From assembly GCA_944322355.1 (NCBI GenBank), contig CALUOT010000029.1, forward strand, positions 1-35,109: a stretch of DNA of 35,109 nucleotides, read 5' to 3'. The position numbers were made by a program, and so were the translations under genes. Origin of the DNA: an uncultured Bacteroides sp. (GTDB lineage Bacteria; Bacteroidota; Bacteroidia; Bacteroidales; Bacteroidaceae). Each line of letters opens with the position of its first letter. Position 1 is the stretch's first letter. The notes below the pieces were generated by a model. It did no database searches and was not told the DNA's origin. It worked only from the letters and a program-made list of their open reading frames with translations. Shown one piece after another: positions 8,257 to 16,143 of the stretch.

Positions 8257-9123
8257 ATGCCAACTTTATTATTCATTACTGCTGGCGAACTGGTTCCGAC
8301 AGAAGAGTTAAGCAAGTTCGAACAATTGGCCCATAAATTATGGGAATGGGGCATAGAGGCCGGACAACACATACTGACTGCCGCGATAATCTTCATCGTA
8401 GGCCGTTTGCTCATTAGTTTCCTCAACAAATTGGTGGCACGTATTCTGGTGCGCAGGAAAATAGACCCCAGCGTTCAAAGCTTTGTCAAGAGCCTCGTCA
8501 GTATTCTATTGACTGTCCTACTCATTGTGACTGTAATCAGCAAACTGGGCATAGAAACCACCTCATTTGCTGCCCTGTTGGCATCGGCCGGTGTAGCGGT
8601 AGGTATGGCACTGTCCGGTAATTTGCAGAACTTCGCCGGAGGCCTTATCGTTTTGCTGTTCCGTCCATACAAGGTGGGCGACGTTATCGAAAGCCAAGAC
8701 GAAACAGGTACCGTACGGGAGATTCAGATATTTCACACGATTCTGACCACATTCGACAATAAAGTGATTTATATTCCTAATGGAGCTTTAAGTAGCGGGA
8801 CAGTCATCAACTACAGCCGCGAAGAACTCCGCCGGGTGGACTGGATCATCGGTGTGGAATATGGGTTAGATTATGAAATGGTAGAAAAAACCGTCCGCGA
8901 ACTGTTGGCCACAGACTCACGCATTCTTGACAAGCCGGCCCCATTCGTGGCTCTTCATGCCTTGGCCGACAGCAGCGTAAACATCGCCATCCGCGTATGG
9001 GTCAAAAATACCGACTACTGGGATGTCTACTTCGAAATGAACAAACGTATTTATGCCGAGTTCAATAAGAAAGGCATTGGATTTCCCTTCCCGCAACTTA
9101 CCGTTCACCAAGTACAAGACTGA
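8257..9123 (+). CDS. mscS: Small-conductance mechanosensitive channel, MscS family
   Basis: Inner-membrane channel that opens under membrane tension to release solutes on osmotic downshock. The 288-residue length is close to E. coli MscS. Transmembrane segments are visible at about 36-57, 77-97 and 100-135. The third is the pore helix, rich in Gly and Ala (SAGVAVGMALSGNLQNFAGG), followed by FRPYKVGD and a beta/alpha cytoplasmic domain with YIPNGAL. It begins 6 bp after thrC and ends just before a strong terminator, so it is probably read with the threonine genes; I see no functional link to threonine. Confidence 0.95.
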   Translation: MPTLLFITAGELVPTEELSKFEQLAHKLWEWGIEAGQHILTAAIIFIVGRLLISFLNKLVARILVRRKIDPSVQSFVKSLVSILLTVLLIVTVISKLGIETTSFAALLASAGVAVGMALSGNLQNFAGGLIVLLFRPYKVGDVIESQDETGTVREIQIFHTILTTFDNKVIYIPNGALSSGTVINYSREELRRVDWIIGVEYGLDYEMVEKTVRELLATDSRILDKPAPFVALHALADSSVNIAIRVWVKNTDYWDVYFEMNKRIYAEFNKKGIGFPFPQLTVHQVQD

Positions 9124-9140
9124 TTCTCATTACTTCGTCC

Positions 9141-9184
9141 AAAGGTTGCCTGAAGAAAAATCTGTCAGGCAGCCTTTATTTTTT
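9141..9184 (+). terminator. Rho-independent terminator of the thr-mscS operon
   Basis: AAAGGTTGCCTGA (9141-9153) pairs with TCAGGCAGCCTTT (9165-9177) over 13 positions with one G-U pair, with an 11-base loop and a T-run at 9179-9184. Confidence 0.93.
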
Positions 9185-9213
9185 ACTTTAATCTCTTCAA
9201 CTTCTCAAATGAA

Positions 9214-10263
9214 ATGCTTTTCTTTGCAAGAAAAAAGCCTATGTTCCTACCTACCATGACAGATGCAGAAATCAAGCAAGAAGCCCGAAAGGACTTCTTC
9301 GAATTGTCAACCAAAGTCAAAATCGCCTTACAGCGTTTTTCCAAGCTGCATGTCGACTTAGTGAACTATAGCGGTATCAAACATAACGATGCCCCTTTTA
9401 GTTTGCTATCACAGTCCGTGGAAAACCTCCAATGGCCGACCCGGCGACGCAACTTATGGCGCACTCATTTTCGCTTCAACAATAAGCTCAACAAGGAACT
9501 CTTTATCGAATATTACCTGTATACCCAGATCCACCGGGAAGTAGGCAACGAATACATTTTCTTGAGCAGCCTCAACCAACCCATTGCAGAAAGGTTTACC
9601 AAACATTTCATCGACCGTTACAAAGAGCGCCACCTGATTCCACACGGCATCGACGTAGGCGCCACCCCCATACCGCTGTATTTCCAGATACAAAATAAAG
9701 ACAGCTTCGTGGGGAATTATTACAAACCATCCGCCATAGGCATCACGGAAGGGAAGAATAAACGATTTTGGATAGCCCAGGAAGGCATCTACGTGACTGA
9801 CTATATCGAGGGCATGCTAACCTACATCACCTTTATGGATAAAGACGATTTGTCTTCCCTCAAAGAACAGGTTTACGAAGAAGAAATCGTTTGGCGCCAA
9901 GTAAAAATCCTCACCAGCGACAAGACTGACGACACGGAACGTTCGCACGCTGCCTACGAACTGGCCTACAACCCCAAAATGGGAGCCATATTGGAACGCT
10001 TTGCCAAGCGGAATATAGCCGACGACGAAAATGGAGAAAAACAAAAGCTACTACGTGTGGTCAGAGAACAGATGAAAGTGCAAGCCCAACTAATCGAAAA
10101 AACCAAAGAAGAAGTGAAGCGCCTCGAAAAAGAAGCACTGAGAAGAAACCGCGTATCCGGTTCACTTGACACAACCCCCTTTGTAAAGGATAGCATCGAC
10201 ATCAAGCCCTATCATCTTCCTCCCGGTGTCGAACCCATTAAAAAGCCGGAAAAACCTTTCTAA
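9214..10263 (+). CDS. Hypothetical protein, soluble, with charged C-terminal helix
   Basis: I do not recognise this 349-residue protein. It has no signal peptide or membrane segment. The composition is rich in Lys, Glu, Phe and Tyr. Around residues 270-315 there is a long charged stretch of Lys and Glu with regular hydrophobic positions, likely a coiled coil, then a Pro-rich tail ending in KKPEKPF. Starts at 9214, 9241 and 9256 are all possible; none has a good ribosome-binding site, and MTDAEIK at 9256 may be the true N-terminus because the first residues look unlike a conserved domain. It is isolated between a terminator and a gene-free region, so context gives no clue to its role. Confidence 0.75.
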   Translation: MLFFARKKPMFLPTMTDAEIKQEARKDFFELSTKVKIALQRFSKLHVDLVNYSGIKHNDAPFSLLSQSVENLQWPTRRRNLWRTHFRFNNKLNKELFIEYYLYTQIHREVGNEYIFLSSLNQPIAERFTKHFIDRYKERHLIPHGIDVGATPIPLYFQIQNKDSFVGNYYKPSAIGITEGKNKRFWIAQEGIYVTDYIEGMLTYITFMDKDDLSSLKEQVYEEEIVWRQVKILTSDKTDDTERSHAAYELAYNPKMGAILERFAKRNIADDENGEKQKLLRVVREQMKVQAQLIEKTKEEVKRLEKEALRRNRVSGSLDTTPFVKDSIDIKPYHLPPGVEPIKKPEKPF

Positions 10264-10291
10264 AGACACCCATTAGTCAGGTTAACATTTA

Positions 10292-10388
10292 CCTTTATAA
10301 AGGAATATAAGTGCGAAGGTTCACGAATATATATGAAAGGACCCACGCACCTATATTCATCGAGCCACGAATATATAAGAAATTTTGG
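10292..10388. repeat. 22-bp periodic array B (AT-rich cores)
   Basis: CACG recurs at 10322, 10344 and 10366, exactly 22 bp apart, and the segment AATATATA follows it in the first and third copies. AATATAAG at 10304 is in phase with them. The array opens with the perfect 12-bp palindrome CCTTTATAAAGG (10292-10303). Copies are more degenerate than in the other arrays, so boundaries are approximate. Confidence 0.65.
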
Positions 10389-10472
10389 CAGTATACAACT
10401 GACATAATGTCACATGTCCGTATAAACGGGAATTTAAACAAAACACCAATTACACAAATCAATAATTAACCA

Positions 10473-10522
10473 GACGACAGGGTTGCCCTTCCGGGTTTCC
10501 GTGATGAATTGTCGTCATTTTT
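10473..10522 (+). terminator. Hairpin with T-run, possible terminator of an unannotated RNA
   Basis: GACGACA (10473-10479) pairs with TGTCGTC (10510-10516), enclosing a 30-base interior in which CCC and GGG can pair, followed by TTTTT at 10518-10522. It is 210 bp past the nearest plus-strand gene stop, so it may end read-through or a small RNA. No TAnnTTTG promoter was found just upstream. Confidence 0.5.
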
Positions 10523-10580
10523 AACTATAGATTTCGGATTCATTCCACCCCCTTTCAGAATGCCTTCTGAGCAGGGTACT

Positions 10581-10660
10581 GGAAGGTTACTAACATTCCC
10601 CCTCTATGTTACTAACATTCGGCGTCCATGGTAGTAACCATGTTTTGGCCGGATTACTTC
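10581..10660. repeat. 22-bp tandem palindrome array C (GTTACTAAC core)
   Basis: GTTACTAAC occurs at 10586 and 10608, and the related GGTAGTAAC at 10630, each exactly 22 bp apart; a degenerate GATTACTTC follows in phase at 10652. The middle unit is ATGTTA-C-TAACAT, a palindrome with one central base. The third is CATGGT-AGTA-ACCATG, where the change from TT/AA to GG/CC-type pairs keeps the arms complementary. Confidence 0.85.
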
Positions 10661-10781
10661 CTATAGCATGTTTTGTAAAATGATTTCGGATACAGAATAA
10701 CAAAAGAAAAAACGCCGGATATTTACTTAAAATAAAAAAGACCGCCAAGTGTGGAAGCCACCTAACAGTCTCAAATCTTAT

Positions 10782-10858
10782 TGGTAGCGGGACCGGGGAT
10801 TGAACCCGGGACCTCATGATTATGAATCATGCGCTCTAACCAGCTGAGCTATCCCGCC
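10782..10858 (-). tRNA. tRNA with CAT anticodon, probably tRNA-Met (elongator)
   Basis: The minus strand of 10858-10782 folds as a tRNA with encoded CCA. The acceptor stem is GGCGGGA/TCCCGCT (closing G-U pair) with discriminator A, the D arm is GCTC...GAGC, and the anticodon stem is CATGA/TCATG with loop TTCATAA (anticodon CAT). The T arm is CCGGG-TTCAATC-CCCGG. CAT can mean elongator Met or the lysidine-modified Ile(AUA) tRNA; I favour Met but cannot prove it from this sequence. It is clearly not an initiator by layout. Confidence 0.93.
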
Positions 10859-10880
10859 ATCATTTTCGCGATTGCGGGTG

Positions 10881-10911
10881 CAAAGATACGGTTTTTCTTT
10901 GAACTACCAAA
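10881..10911 (-). promoter_or_regulatory. tRNA promoter
   Basis: On the minus strand, TTTG (complement of 10908-10911) is followed after 19 bp by TATCTTTG (complement of 10881-10888). Both boxes and their spacing match the Bacteroidetes promoter, and the tRNA 5' end lies 23 bp downstream. Confidence 0.82.
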
Positions 10912-11057
10912 AGAATATGAACTTTTCTTTCATTTTTTCTTTGAGCCCCCTGAAAGCACTTATTTCCCCTAAAATTATTTGCAATGCATTAAACATTCAG
11001 ATTCAGCGGGTTATAACCATACAACCATATATTATCTATAAAAATATATCAAGTTCT

Positions 11058-11088
11058 TTTGTTATTAGGAAGAAAGTACCTATCTTGG
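11058..11088 (+). promoter_or_regulatory. Promoter of the START-like gene
   Basis: TTTG at 11058-11061, a 19-bp gap and TATCTTGG at 11081-11088 give a near-consensus Bacteroidetes promoter, with the ATG 24 bp further on. Confidence 0.65.
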
Positions 11089-11111
11089 CCACCCGATAGA
11101 ATAGGAAAACT

Positions 11112-11498
11112 ATGGAAAGACAAAAAATACATTTACAATACTCCCTCAATGCAACTTCAAAGACACTTCTTTGGAATGCAATCAGTACACCCAGCGGATT
11201 GGAAGAGTGGTTCGCCGACAAAGTGCAGTCGGATGATAAAACCGTTATTTTCACGTGGGGGAAAACAGAGACAAGGACAGCATCCATCATTGGCATGAGA
11301 GCCTATTCTTTCATCCGTTTCCGTTGGCAGGACGGAGAAAATGAAAGGGAATATTTCGAATTCAAAATGACGAACAGCGAGTTGACGAATGATTTCACGC
11401 TGGAAATCATCGACTTTGCCAATGCAGACGAAGTCGAAGATGCCTGTGACTTATGGAATTCTCAAGTAGAGACTTTACGCCGGAAATGCGGATTTTAG
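11112..11498 (+). CDS. START-like domain protein
   Basis: A 128-residue single-domain protein without signal peptide or membrane segment. The N-terminal motif KIHLQYSLNATSKTLLWNAIS, followed by GLEEWFADKV and an alternation of strands (KTVIFTWGKTE, FIRFRWQD), resembles the START/AHSA1-like helix-grip fold seen in small Bacteroidetes proteins. The fold binds hydrophobic ligands in known relatives; no ligand can be deduced here. The gene stands alone with its own promoter and precedes the permease promoter at 11541. The function in the cell is unknown. Confidence 0.82.
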   Translation: MERQKIHLQYSLNATSKTLLWNAISTPSGLEEWFADKVQSDDKTVIFTWGKTETRTASIIGMRAYSFIRFRWQDGENEREYFEFKMTNSELTNDFTLEIIDFANADEVEDACDLWNSQVETLRRKCGF

Positions 11499-11540
11499 TT
11501 AACTTTCATGGAAAAATTTCCCGCACTCCCTTTTTTATAC

Positions 11541-11548
11541 TACTTTTG
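11541..11548 (+). promoter_or_regulatory. -7 box deciding the start of the LptF/G-type gene
   Basis: TACTTTTG at 11541-11548 matches TAnnTTTG. A possible GTG start at 11548 falls inside this box and cannot be on the transcript, so translation must start at ATG 11575. Confidence 0.7.
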
Positions 11549-11574
11549 TGCTCTCATTGCATGAAACGAGTAAA

Positions 11575-13485
11575 ATGCTGCGGATAAAAAAGTTAGATAT
11601 ATTTATTCTGAAAAGTTTTTGCTGGCTCTTTGCGGGCACCTTTTTCATCTGTCTGTTCATCTTCATGATGCAGTTCTTATGGAGATATGTAGATGAAATG
11701 GTGGGTAAAGGGCTGGAGATGAGCGTACTTGCCCAATTTTTCTTCTATTCGGCCCTCACACTGGTACCTGTTTCATTGCCACTGGCCATTCTACTGGCGG
11801 CATTGATTACTTTCGGTAATTTCGGTGAGCGTTTTGAACTGTTGGCCATGAAAGCCGCAGGTATCTCTTTGATAAAAATCATGCGCCCACTCATCATCTT
11901 CATCTTATTCGTATGCGGCGTTTCATTCTATTTTCAAAATGTCATCGGGCCTAAGGCACAAACCAAGCTATGGACGCTGTTGATTTCCATGCGCCAAAAG
12001 TCACCCGAGCTGGACATTCCGGAAGGTGTATTTTACGATGAGATAGATGGTTACAACCTGTACGTCAAGAAGAAAGACCGCGAGACAGGTATGCTATACG
12101 ACGTACTGATTTATAATTTCGAAAAAGGATTCGAGAACGCACAAATCATCAAGTCGGACTCCGGACGCCTGGAAATGACAGCCGACAAGCAGCACCTCTA
12201 TCTGCATCTTTATAGCGGCGAACAATTTGAAAACCTGAAGTCGCAAAACACCAGACAGAAAAACGTACCCTACCGCCGGGAGACTTTCCGAGAGAAACAT
12301 GCCATCATCGAATTCGACTCTGATTTCAATATGGCCGACGAAGGAATCATGAGCGGGCAATCGAAAAGTAAAGACATGGCTAAGCTACAGGCCGACATTG
12401 ACTCCATGTCGGTACGCAATGACAGTATCGGTCGTTCTTACTACAAGGAAGCCATGTCGGGCACTTACTCCGTCACCTCGTCGCTGACCAAGGCCGATAC
12501 CACTAAAATAGAAGAAGCGAATCTGGCTTATTTTAATGTAGACAGCTTATATGACGTACAAACATTGGCTGAAAAAGAACAGATTATCAAAACTGCCGTA
12601 AACAGAGCGGAAAGTTCAGCCAGCGATTGGAACTTTAAGAGCCTGAACATATCTATGACAGACACCAATCTGCGTAGCCACATGACAGCCTGGCACGAAA
12701 AGCTGACCTTATCGCTGGCCTGCCTCATCTTTTTCTTCATCGGAGCACCGTTGGGAGGTATCATCCGTAAAGGAGGACTGGGTATGCCGGTGGTCGTGTC
12801 TGTCATCATATTTATCATCTATTACATCATCAATAATACGGGTTTCAAAATGGCACGCGACGGTAAGTGGATTGTCTGGATGGGTATGTGGACCAGTACC
12901 GCCGTACTGGCACCGCTCGGCGCCTTCCTTACTTACAAGTCGAACAATGACTCGGTGGTACTGAATGCCGATGCCTATATCAGTTGGCTGAAGAAGATTA
13001 TCGGTATACGCAGTGTACGCCACCTGTTCCGCAAGGAAGTCATTATTCACGACCCCGATTATGACCGTCTGCCGGGCGACTTGCAAGCCTTGTCGGAAGA
13101 TTGCCGCCGCTACATGGAACAGAAGAAGTTGAAGCGAGCCCCCAATTACTTCAAGCTTTGGATGACCGACTCACAAGACGAGGAGGTGGAACACATCCAT
13201 GCACGCCTGGAGCAACTGGTAGAAGAGATGTCCAACACCAAGTCGATTGCCCTGCTAACGGTATTGAACAACTATCCCATTATCCCGACCCGGGCACATA
13301 CCCGTCCGTTCCGCAATTATTGGCTGAACCTGGCCTGCGGTATCCTGTTTCCCGTGGGATTGTTCTTGTATTTCCGCATCTGGAGTTTCCGGCTCCGTCT
13401 GCAGAAAGACTTGGAACGCATCATCAAGACCAACCAGGATGTCCTGACGGTGATAGAAAGAGATCGAAACATAAACAATATATAG
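11575..13485 (+). CDS. LptF/LptG family permease (YjgP/YjgQ), extended form
   Basis: Membrane subunit of the lipopolysaccharide transport ABC complex that lifts LPS out of the inner membrane. The 636-residue protein has the family pattern: membrane segments near 12-40, 55-80 and 98-118, a periplasmic beta-rich domain, then further membrane segments near 370-460 with [14 protein letters not shown]. The conserved N-terminal region EMVGKGL...[16 protein letters not shown] is clear. It is far longer than the roughly 360 residues of E. coli LptF or LptG. The extra length is a periplasmic insert with many Asp, Ser and Lys, and a C-terminal extension of about 180 residues ending in another membrane segment ([20 protein letters not shown]). 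Whether it is LptF or LptG cannot be decided. ribBA follows 8 bp later. Confidence 0.9.
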   Translation: MLRIKKLDIFILKSFCWLFAGTFFICLFIFMMQFLWRYVDEMVGKGLEMSVLAQFFFYSALTLVPVSLPLAILLAALITFGNFGERFELLAMKAAGISLIKIMRPLIIFILFVCGVSFYFQNVIGPKAQTKLWTLLISMRQKSPELDIPEGVFYDEIDGYNLYVKKKDRETGMLYDVLIYNFEKGFENAQIIKSDSGRLEMTADKQHLYLHLYSGEQFENLKSQNTRQKNVPYRRETFREKHAIIEFDSDFNMADEGIMSGQSKSKDMAKLQADIDSMSVRNDSIGRSYYKEAMSGTYSVTSSLTKADTTKIEEANLAYFNVDSLYDVQTLAEKEQIIKTAVNRAESSASDWNFKSLNISMTDTNLRSHMTAWHEKLTLSLACLIFFFIGAPLGGIIRKGGLGMPVVVSVIIFIIYYIINNTGFKMARDGKWIVWMGMWTSTAVLAPLGAFLTYKSNNDSVVLNADAYISWLKKIIGIRSVRHLFRKEVIIHDPDYDRLPGDLQALSEDCRRYMEQKKLKRAPNYFKLWMTDSQDEEVEHIHARLEQLVEEMSNTKSIALLTVLNNYPIIPTRAHTRPFRNYWLNLACGILFPVGLFLYFRIWSFRLRLQKDLERIIKTNQDVLTVIERDRNINNI

Positions 13486-13493
13486 GAGACAAT

Positions 13494-14708
13494 ATGGAGA
13501 ATGTAAAACTGAATACCATCGAAGAAGCCATTGAGGACTTTAAAGCCGGCAACTTCGTGATTGTGGTAGACGACGAAGATCGCGAGAATGAAGGCGACCT
13601 GATTATCGCCGCCGAGAAGATTACTCCTGAAAAAGTGAACTTCATGCTGAAGCATGCCCGTGGAGTGCTGTGCGCACCCATCACCGTGTCACGCTGCAAG
13701 GAACTGGACTTGCCTCACCAGGTGCTAGACAACACTTCCGTACTGGGCACTCCTTTTACCGTGACCATCGACAAGCTAGAAGGGTGCACAACCGGCGTAT
13801 CGGCTGCCGACCGTGCCGCAACCATCCAAGCTTTAGCCGATCCGGCTTCCACACCGGCTACCTTCGGTCGTCCGGGACACATCAATCCGCTCTATGCACA
13901 AGAGAAAGGCGTATTGCGCCGGGCCGGACACACAGAAGCTACCATCGACTTATGCCGGTTGGCCGGACTCTACCCTGCCGGTGCGCTGATGGAAGTGATG
14001 AACGATGACGGCACCATGGCCCGTCTGCCCGAATTGCGAAAGATGGCTGACGAATACAACCTGAAACTTATCTCTATCCACGACCTGATTGCCTACCGAC
14101 TGAAACAGGAATCTATCGTAGAAAAGGGGGTAGAAGTACACATGCCTACCGAACACGGCGACTTCCGCCTCATTGCCTTCCGGCAGAAATCGAACGGACT
14201 GGAGCACGTGGCCTTGTTCAAAGGTACCTGGGCACCCGATGAACCGATTCTGGTACGTGTACATTCCTCGTGTGCCACGGGCGACATCTTCGGCTCCATG
14301 CGTTGTGATTGCGGCGAACAACTGCACAAGGCTATGGAAATGATTGAACAAGCCGGCAAAGGGGTGGTTGTCTACCTGAACCAAGAAGGCCGAGGCATCG
14401 GACTGATGGAGAAGATGAAAGCCTACAAACTGCAAGAAGACGGCATGGACACCGTAGACGCCAACATCTGCTTAGGACATTTGGCTGATGAACGCGACTA
14501 TGGCGTAGGTGCCCAAATCCTTCGCGAACTGGGAGTACACAAGATGCGCCTGCTCACCAATAATCCGGTCAAACGCGTCGGCCTCGAAGCTTACGGACTG
14601 GAGATTATCGAGAATGTCCCCATCGAGACTACACCCAATCCTTACAACGAACGCTACCTGCGAACGAAGAAGGAACGCATGGGACACACGCTGCACTTCA
14701 ACAAGTAG
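13494..14708 (+). CDS. ribBA: Bifunctional DHBP synthase / GTP cyclohydrolase II
   Basis: Makes both precursors of riboflavin: 3,4-dihydroxy-2-butanone 4-phosphate from ribulose 5-phosphate and the pyrimidine precursor from GTP. The 404-residue protein starts with the RibB domain (about 1-205), with [10 protein letters not shown] at 26-35 and [13 protein letters not shown] later. The RibA domain follows, with zinc ligands C260, C271 and C273 in [14 protein letters not shown] and the NQEGRGIGL motif. The start at 13494 is preceded by AGGAGA (13484-13489), overlapping the stop of the permease gene, so the two are cotranscribed. An in-frame extension upstream to 13101 is only shadow ORF inside the permease gene. 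Confidence 0.96.
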   Translation: MENVKLNTIEEAIEDFKAGNFVIVVDDEDRENEGDLIIAAEKITPEKVNFMLKHARGVLCAPITVSRCKELDLPHQVLDNTSVLGTPFTVTIDKLEGCTTGVSAADRAATIQALADPASTPATFGRPGHINPLYAQEKGVLRRAGHTEATIDLCRLAGLYPAGALMEVMNDDGTMARLPELRKMADEYNLKLISIHDLIAYRLKQESIVEKGVEVHMPTEHGDFRLIAFRQKSNGLEHVALFKGTWAPDEPILVRVHSSCATGDIFGSMRCDCGEQLHKAMEMIEQAGKGVVVYLNQEGRGIGLMEKMKAYKLQEDGMDTVDANICLGHLADERDYGVGAQILRELGVHKMRLLTNNPVKRVGLEAYGLEIIENVPIETTPNPYNERYLRTKKERMGHTLHFNK

Positions 14709-14726
14709 TCGACACAAAGATAAACC

Positions 14727-14751
14727 GTAAATAATAAATTGTAAATAATAA
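14727..14751. repeat. Short AT-rich repeat, ATTTAC family
   Basis: GTAAATAATAAATTGTAAATAATAA fills the ribBA-aminotransferase gap just before the start codon. It belongs to the same 7-bp-type family as 23065-23158 and 30599-30631. Confidence 0.6.
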
Positions 14752-14755
14752 AAAG

Positions 14756-15949
14756 ATGAACCAATTATCCGATCGTTTGAACAGCCTGTCGCCTTCTGCG
14801 ACATTGGCCATGTCCCAAAAGAGCGCTGAACTGAAAGCGCAGGGCGTGGATGTAATTAACTTGAGTGTCGGTGAACCCGATTTCAATACCCCTGACCACA
14901 TTAAAGAGGCAGCGAAAAAGGCGATCGACGAAAACTATTCCCGCTACTCTCCGGTAGCCGGCTATCCGGCCTTGCGCAATGCCATCGTAGAGAAACTGAA
15001 AAAGGAGAATGGTTTGGAATATACGGCCGCTCAGATATCCTGTGCCAACGGTGCCAAGCAGTCGGTATGCAATACGATTCTGGTGCTGGTCAATCCCGGT
15101 GACGAAGTCATCGTACCCGCTCCCTACTGGGTGAGCTATCCCGAAATGGTGAAACTGGCCGAAGGCAAACCCGTCATTGTGACCGCCGGCATCGAACAGG
15201 ACTTCAAGATGACACCCGAACAACTGGAAGCAGCCATTACACCGAAGACCAAAGCACTGATACTCTGTTCGCCCTCCAATCCTACGGGTTCGGTCTACAG
15301 CGCCGAAGAGTTGGCCGCACTGGCAACCGTATTGGAACGCCATCCGCAAGTCATCGTCATTGCCGACGAAATCTACGAACACATCAACTACATCGGAAGC
15401 CATCACAGCATCGCCCAGATTCCTTCGATGAAGGAACGCACCGTCATCGTCAACGGCGTGTCCAAGGCATATGCCATGACCGGATGGCGCATCGGCTTCA
15501 TTGCCGGTCCCGAATGGGTGGTCAAGGCAGTGAACAAGCTGCAAGGACAGTACACCTCAGGCCCCTGCTCCGTATCGCAAAAGGCTGCCGAAGCGGCTTA
15601 CACCGGCACACAAGCTCCGGTAGAAGAAATGCGCCAGGCTTTCCAACGCCGTCGCGACCTCATCGTGAAGCTGGCCAAAGAAGTACCGGGCTTCGAAGTA
15701 AACGTGCCCGAAGGTGCCTTCTACCTCTTCCCCAAGTGTAGTTCGTTCTTCGGAAAGTCGGCCGGCGAACGGGTCATCAACAATGCTGACGACCTGGCCA
15801 TGTACTTGCTCGAAGTAGGCCACGTGGCCTGCGTAGGCGGTACCTCATTCGGTGCTCCCGAGTGCATCCGCATGAGCTATGCCACCAGCGATGAGAACAT
15901 CATCGAGGCCATCCGCCGCATCAAGGAAGCATTGGCCGCTTTGAAGTAA
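14756..15949 (+). CDS. Class I aminotransferase, probably aspartate aminotransferase
   Basis: PLP enzyme of fold type I, likely interconverting aspartate and oxaloacetate with glutamate/2-oxoglutarate. The 397-residue protein resembles the Ib subgroup: it starts with LNSLSPSATLAMSQKSAELK, then INLSVGEPDFNTP, has SPSNPTG near 180, DEIYEHI near 210 and the PLP Lys K237 in SKAYAMTGWRIG. Arg in RMSYATS near the C-terminus fits the substrate carboxylate site. Ib enzymes can also use prephenate or aromatic substrates, so the exact donor is uncertain. It follows ribBA by 47 bp and ends at a terminator. Confidence 0.93.
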   Translation: MNQLSDRLNSLSPSATLAMSQKSAELKAQGVDVINLSVGEPDFNTPDHIKEAAKKAIDENYSRYSPVAGYPALRNAIVEKLKKENGLEYTAAQISCANGAKQSVCNTILVLVNPGDEVIVPAPYWVSYPEMVKLAEGKPVIVTAGIEQDFKMTPEQLEAAITPKTKALILCSPSNPTGSVYSAEELAALATVLERHPQVIVIADEIYEHINYIGSHHSIAQIPSMKERTVIVNGVSKAYAMTGWRIGFIAGPEWVVKAVNKLQGQYTSGPCSVSQKAAEAAYTGTQAPVEEMRQAFQRRRDLIVKLAKEVPGFEVNVPEGAFYLFPKCSSFFGKSAGERVINNADDLAMYLLEVGHVACVGGTSFGAPECIRMSYATSDENIIEAIRRIKEALAALK

Positions 15950-15978
15950 TTACCGAAAAATCTCTCTCATAGCACTTG

Positions 15979-16034
15979 CCCCTTTGGCGGTTTGCCCTCT
16001 TCTACAGGAGGACACCGCCAAGGGGGATTCTTTT
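15979..16034 (+). terminator. Terminator after the aminotransferase gene
   Basis: CCCCTTTGGCGGT (15979-15991) pairs with ACCGCCAAGGGG (16014-16025) with one bulged T, an inner CCTC/GAGG pair and a T-run near 16031-16034. Confidence 0.88.
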
Positions 16035-16052
16035 GCTGACGGCACTCAGTTA

Positions 16053-16143
16053 GTTGACAAGTTGACGAGTTAACAAGACTACAAGGTCGAATGCCTCGTT
16101 GCCTCGTCCACTCGTCAACTTGTCAACTTGTCCACTCGTCAAC
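16053..16143. repeat. 8-bp periodic repeat forming an 18-bp perfect inverted repeat
   Basis: GTTGACAAGTTGACGAGT (16053-16070) and its exact reverse complement (16110-16127) enclose 39 bases. Each arm is itself an 8-bp repeat (TTGACAAG/TTGACGAG), and the right arm runs on through 16143, into the stop codon and last residue of the kinase gene on the minus strand. Confidence 0.9.

Larger units (their letters stand above)
10264..10781. other. Gene-free region with palindrome arrays and a structured hairpin
   Basis: No credible ORF lies in these 518 bases. The stretch holds two arrays with 22-bp period (10292-10388 and 10581-10660), several isolated short palindromes such as TGACATAATGTCA (10400-10412) and CCGT-ATAA-ACGG (10418-10429), and a long hairpin with a T-run (10473-10522). 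A T-rich stretch downstream of the tRNA on the minus strand (complement of about 10733-10740) may end tRNA transcription. Confidence 0.7.

Noticed and set aside
13101-13493. N-terminal extension of the ribBA frame
   Set aside because: Lies wholly inside the permease gene and has no RibB homology; AGGAGA sits before ATG 13494.
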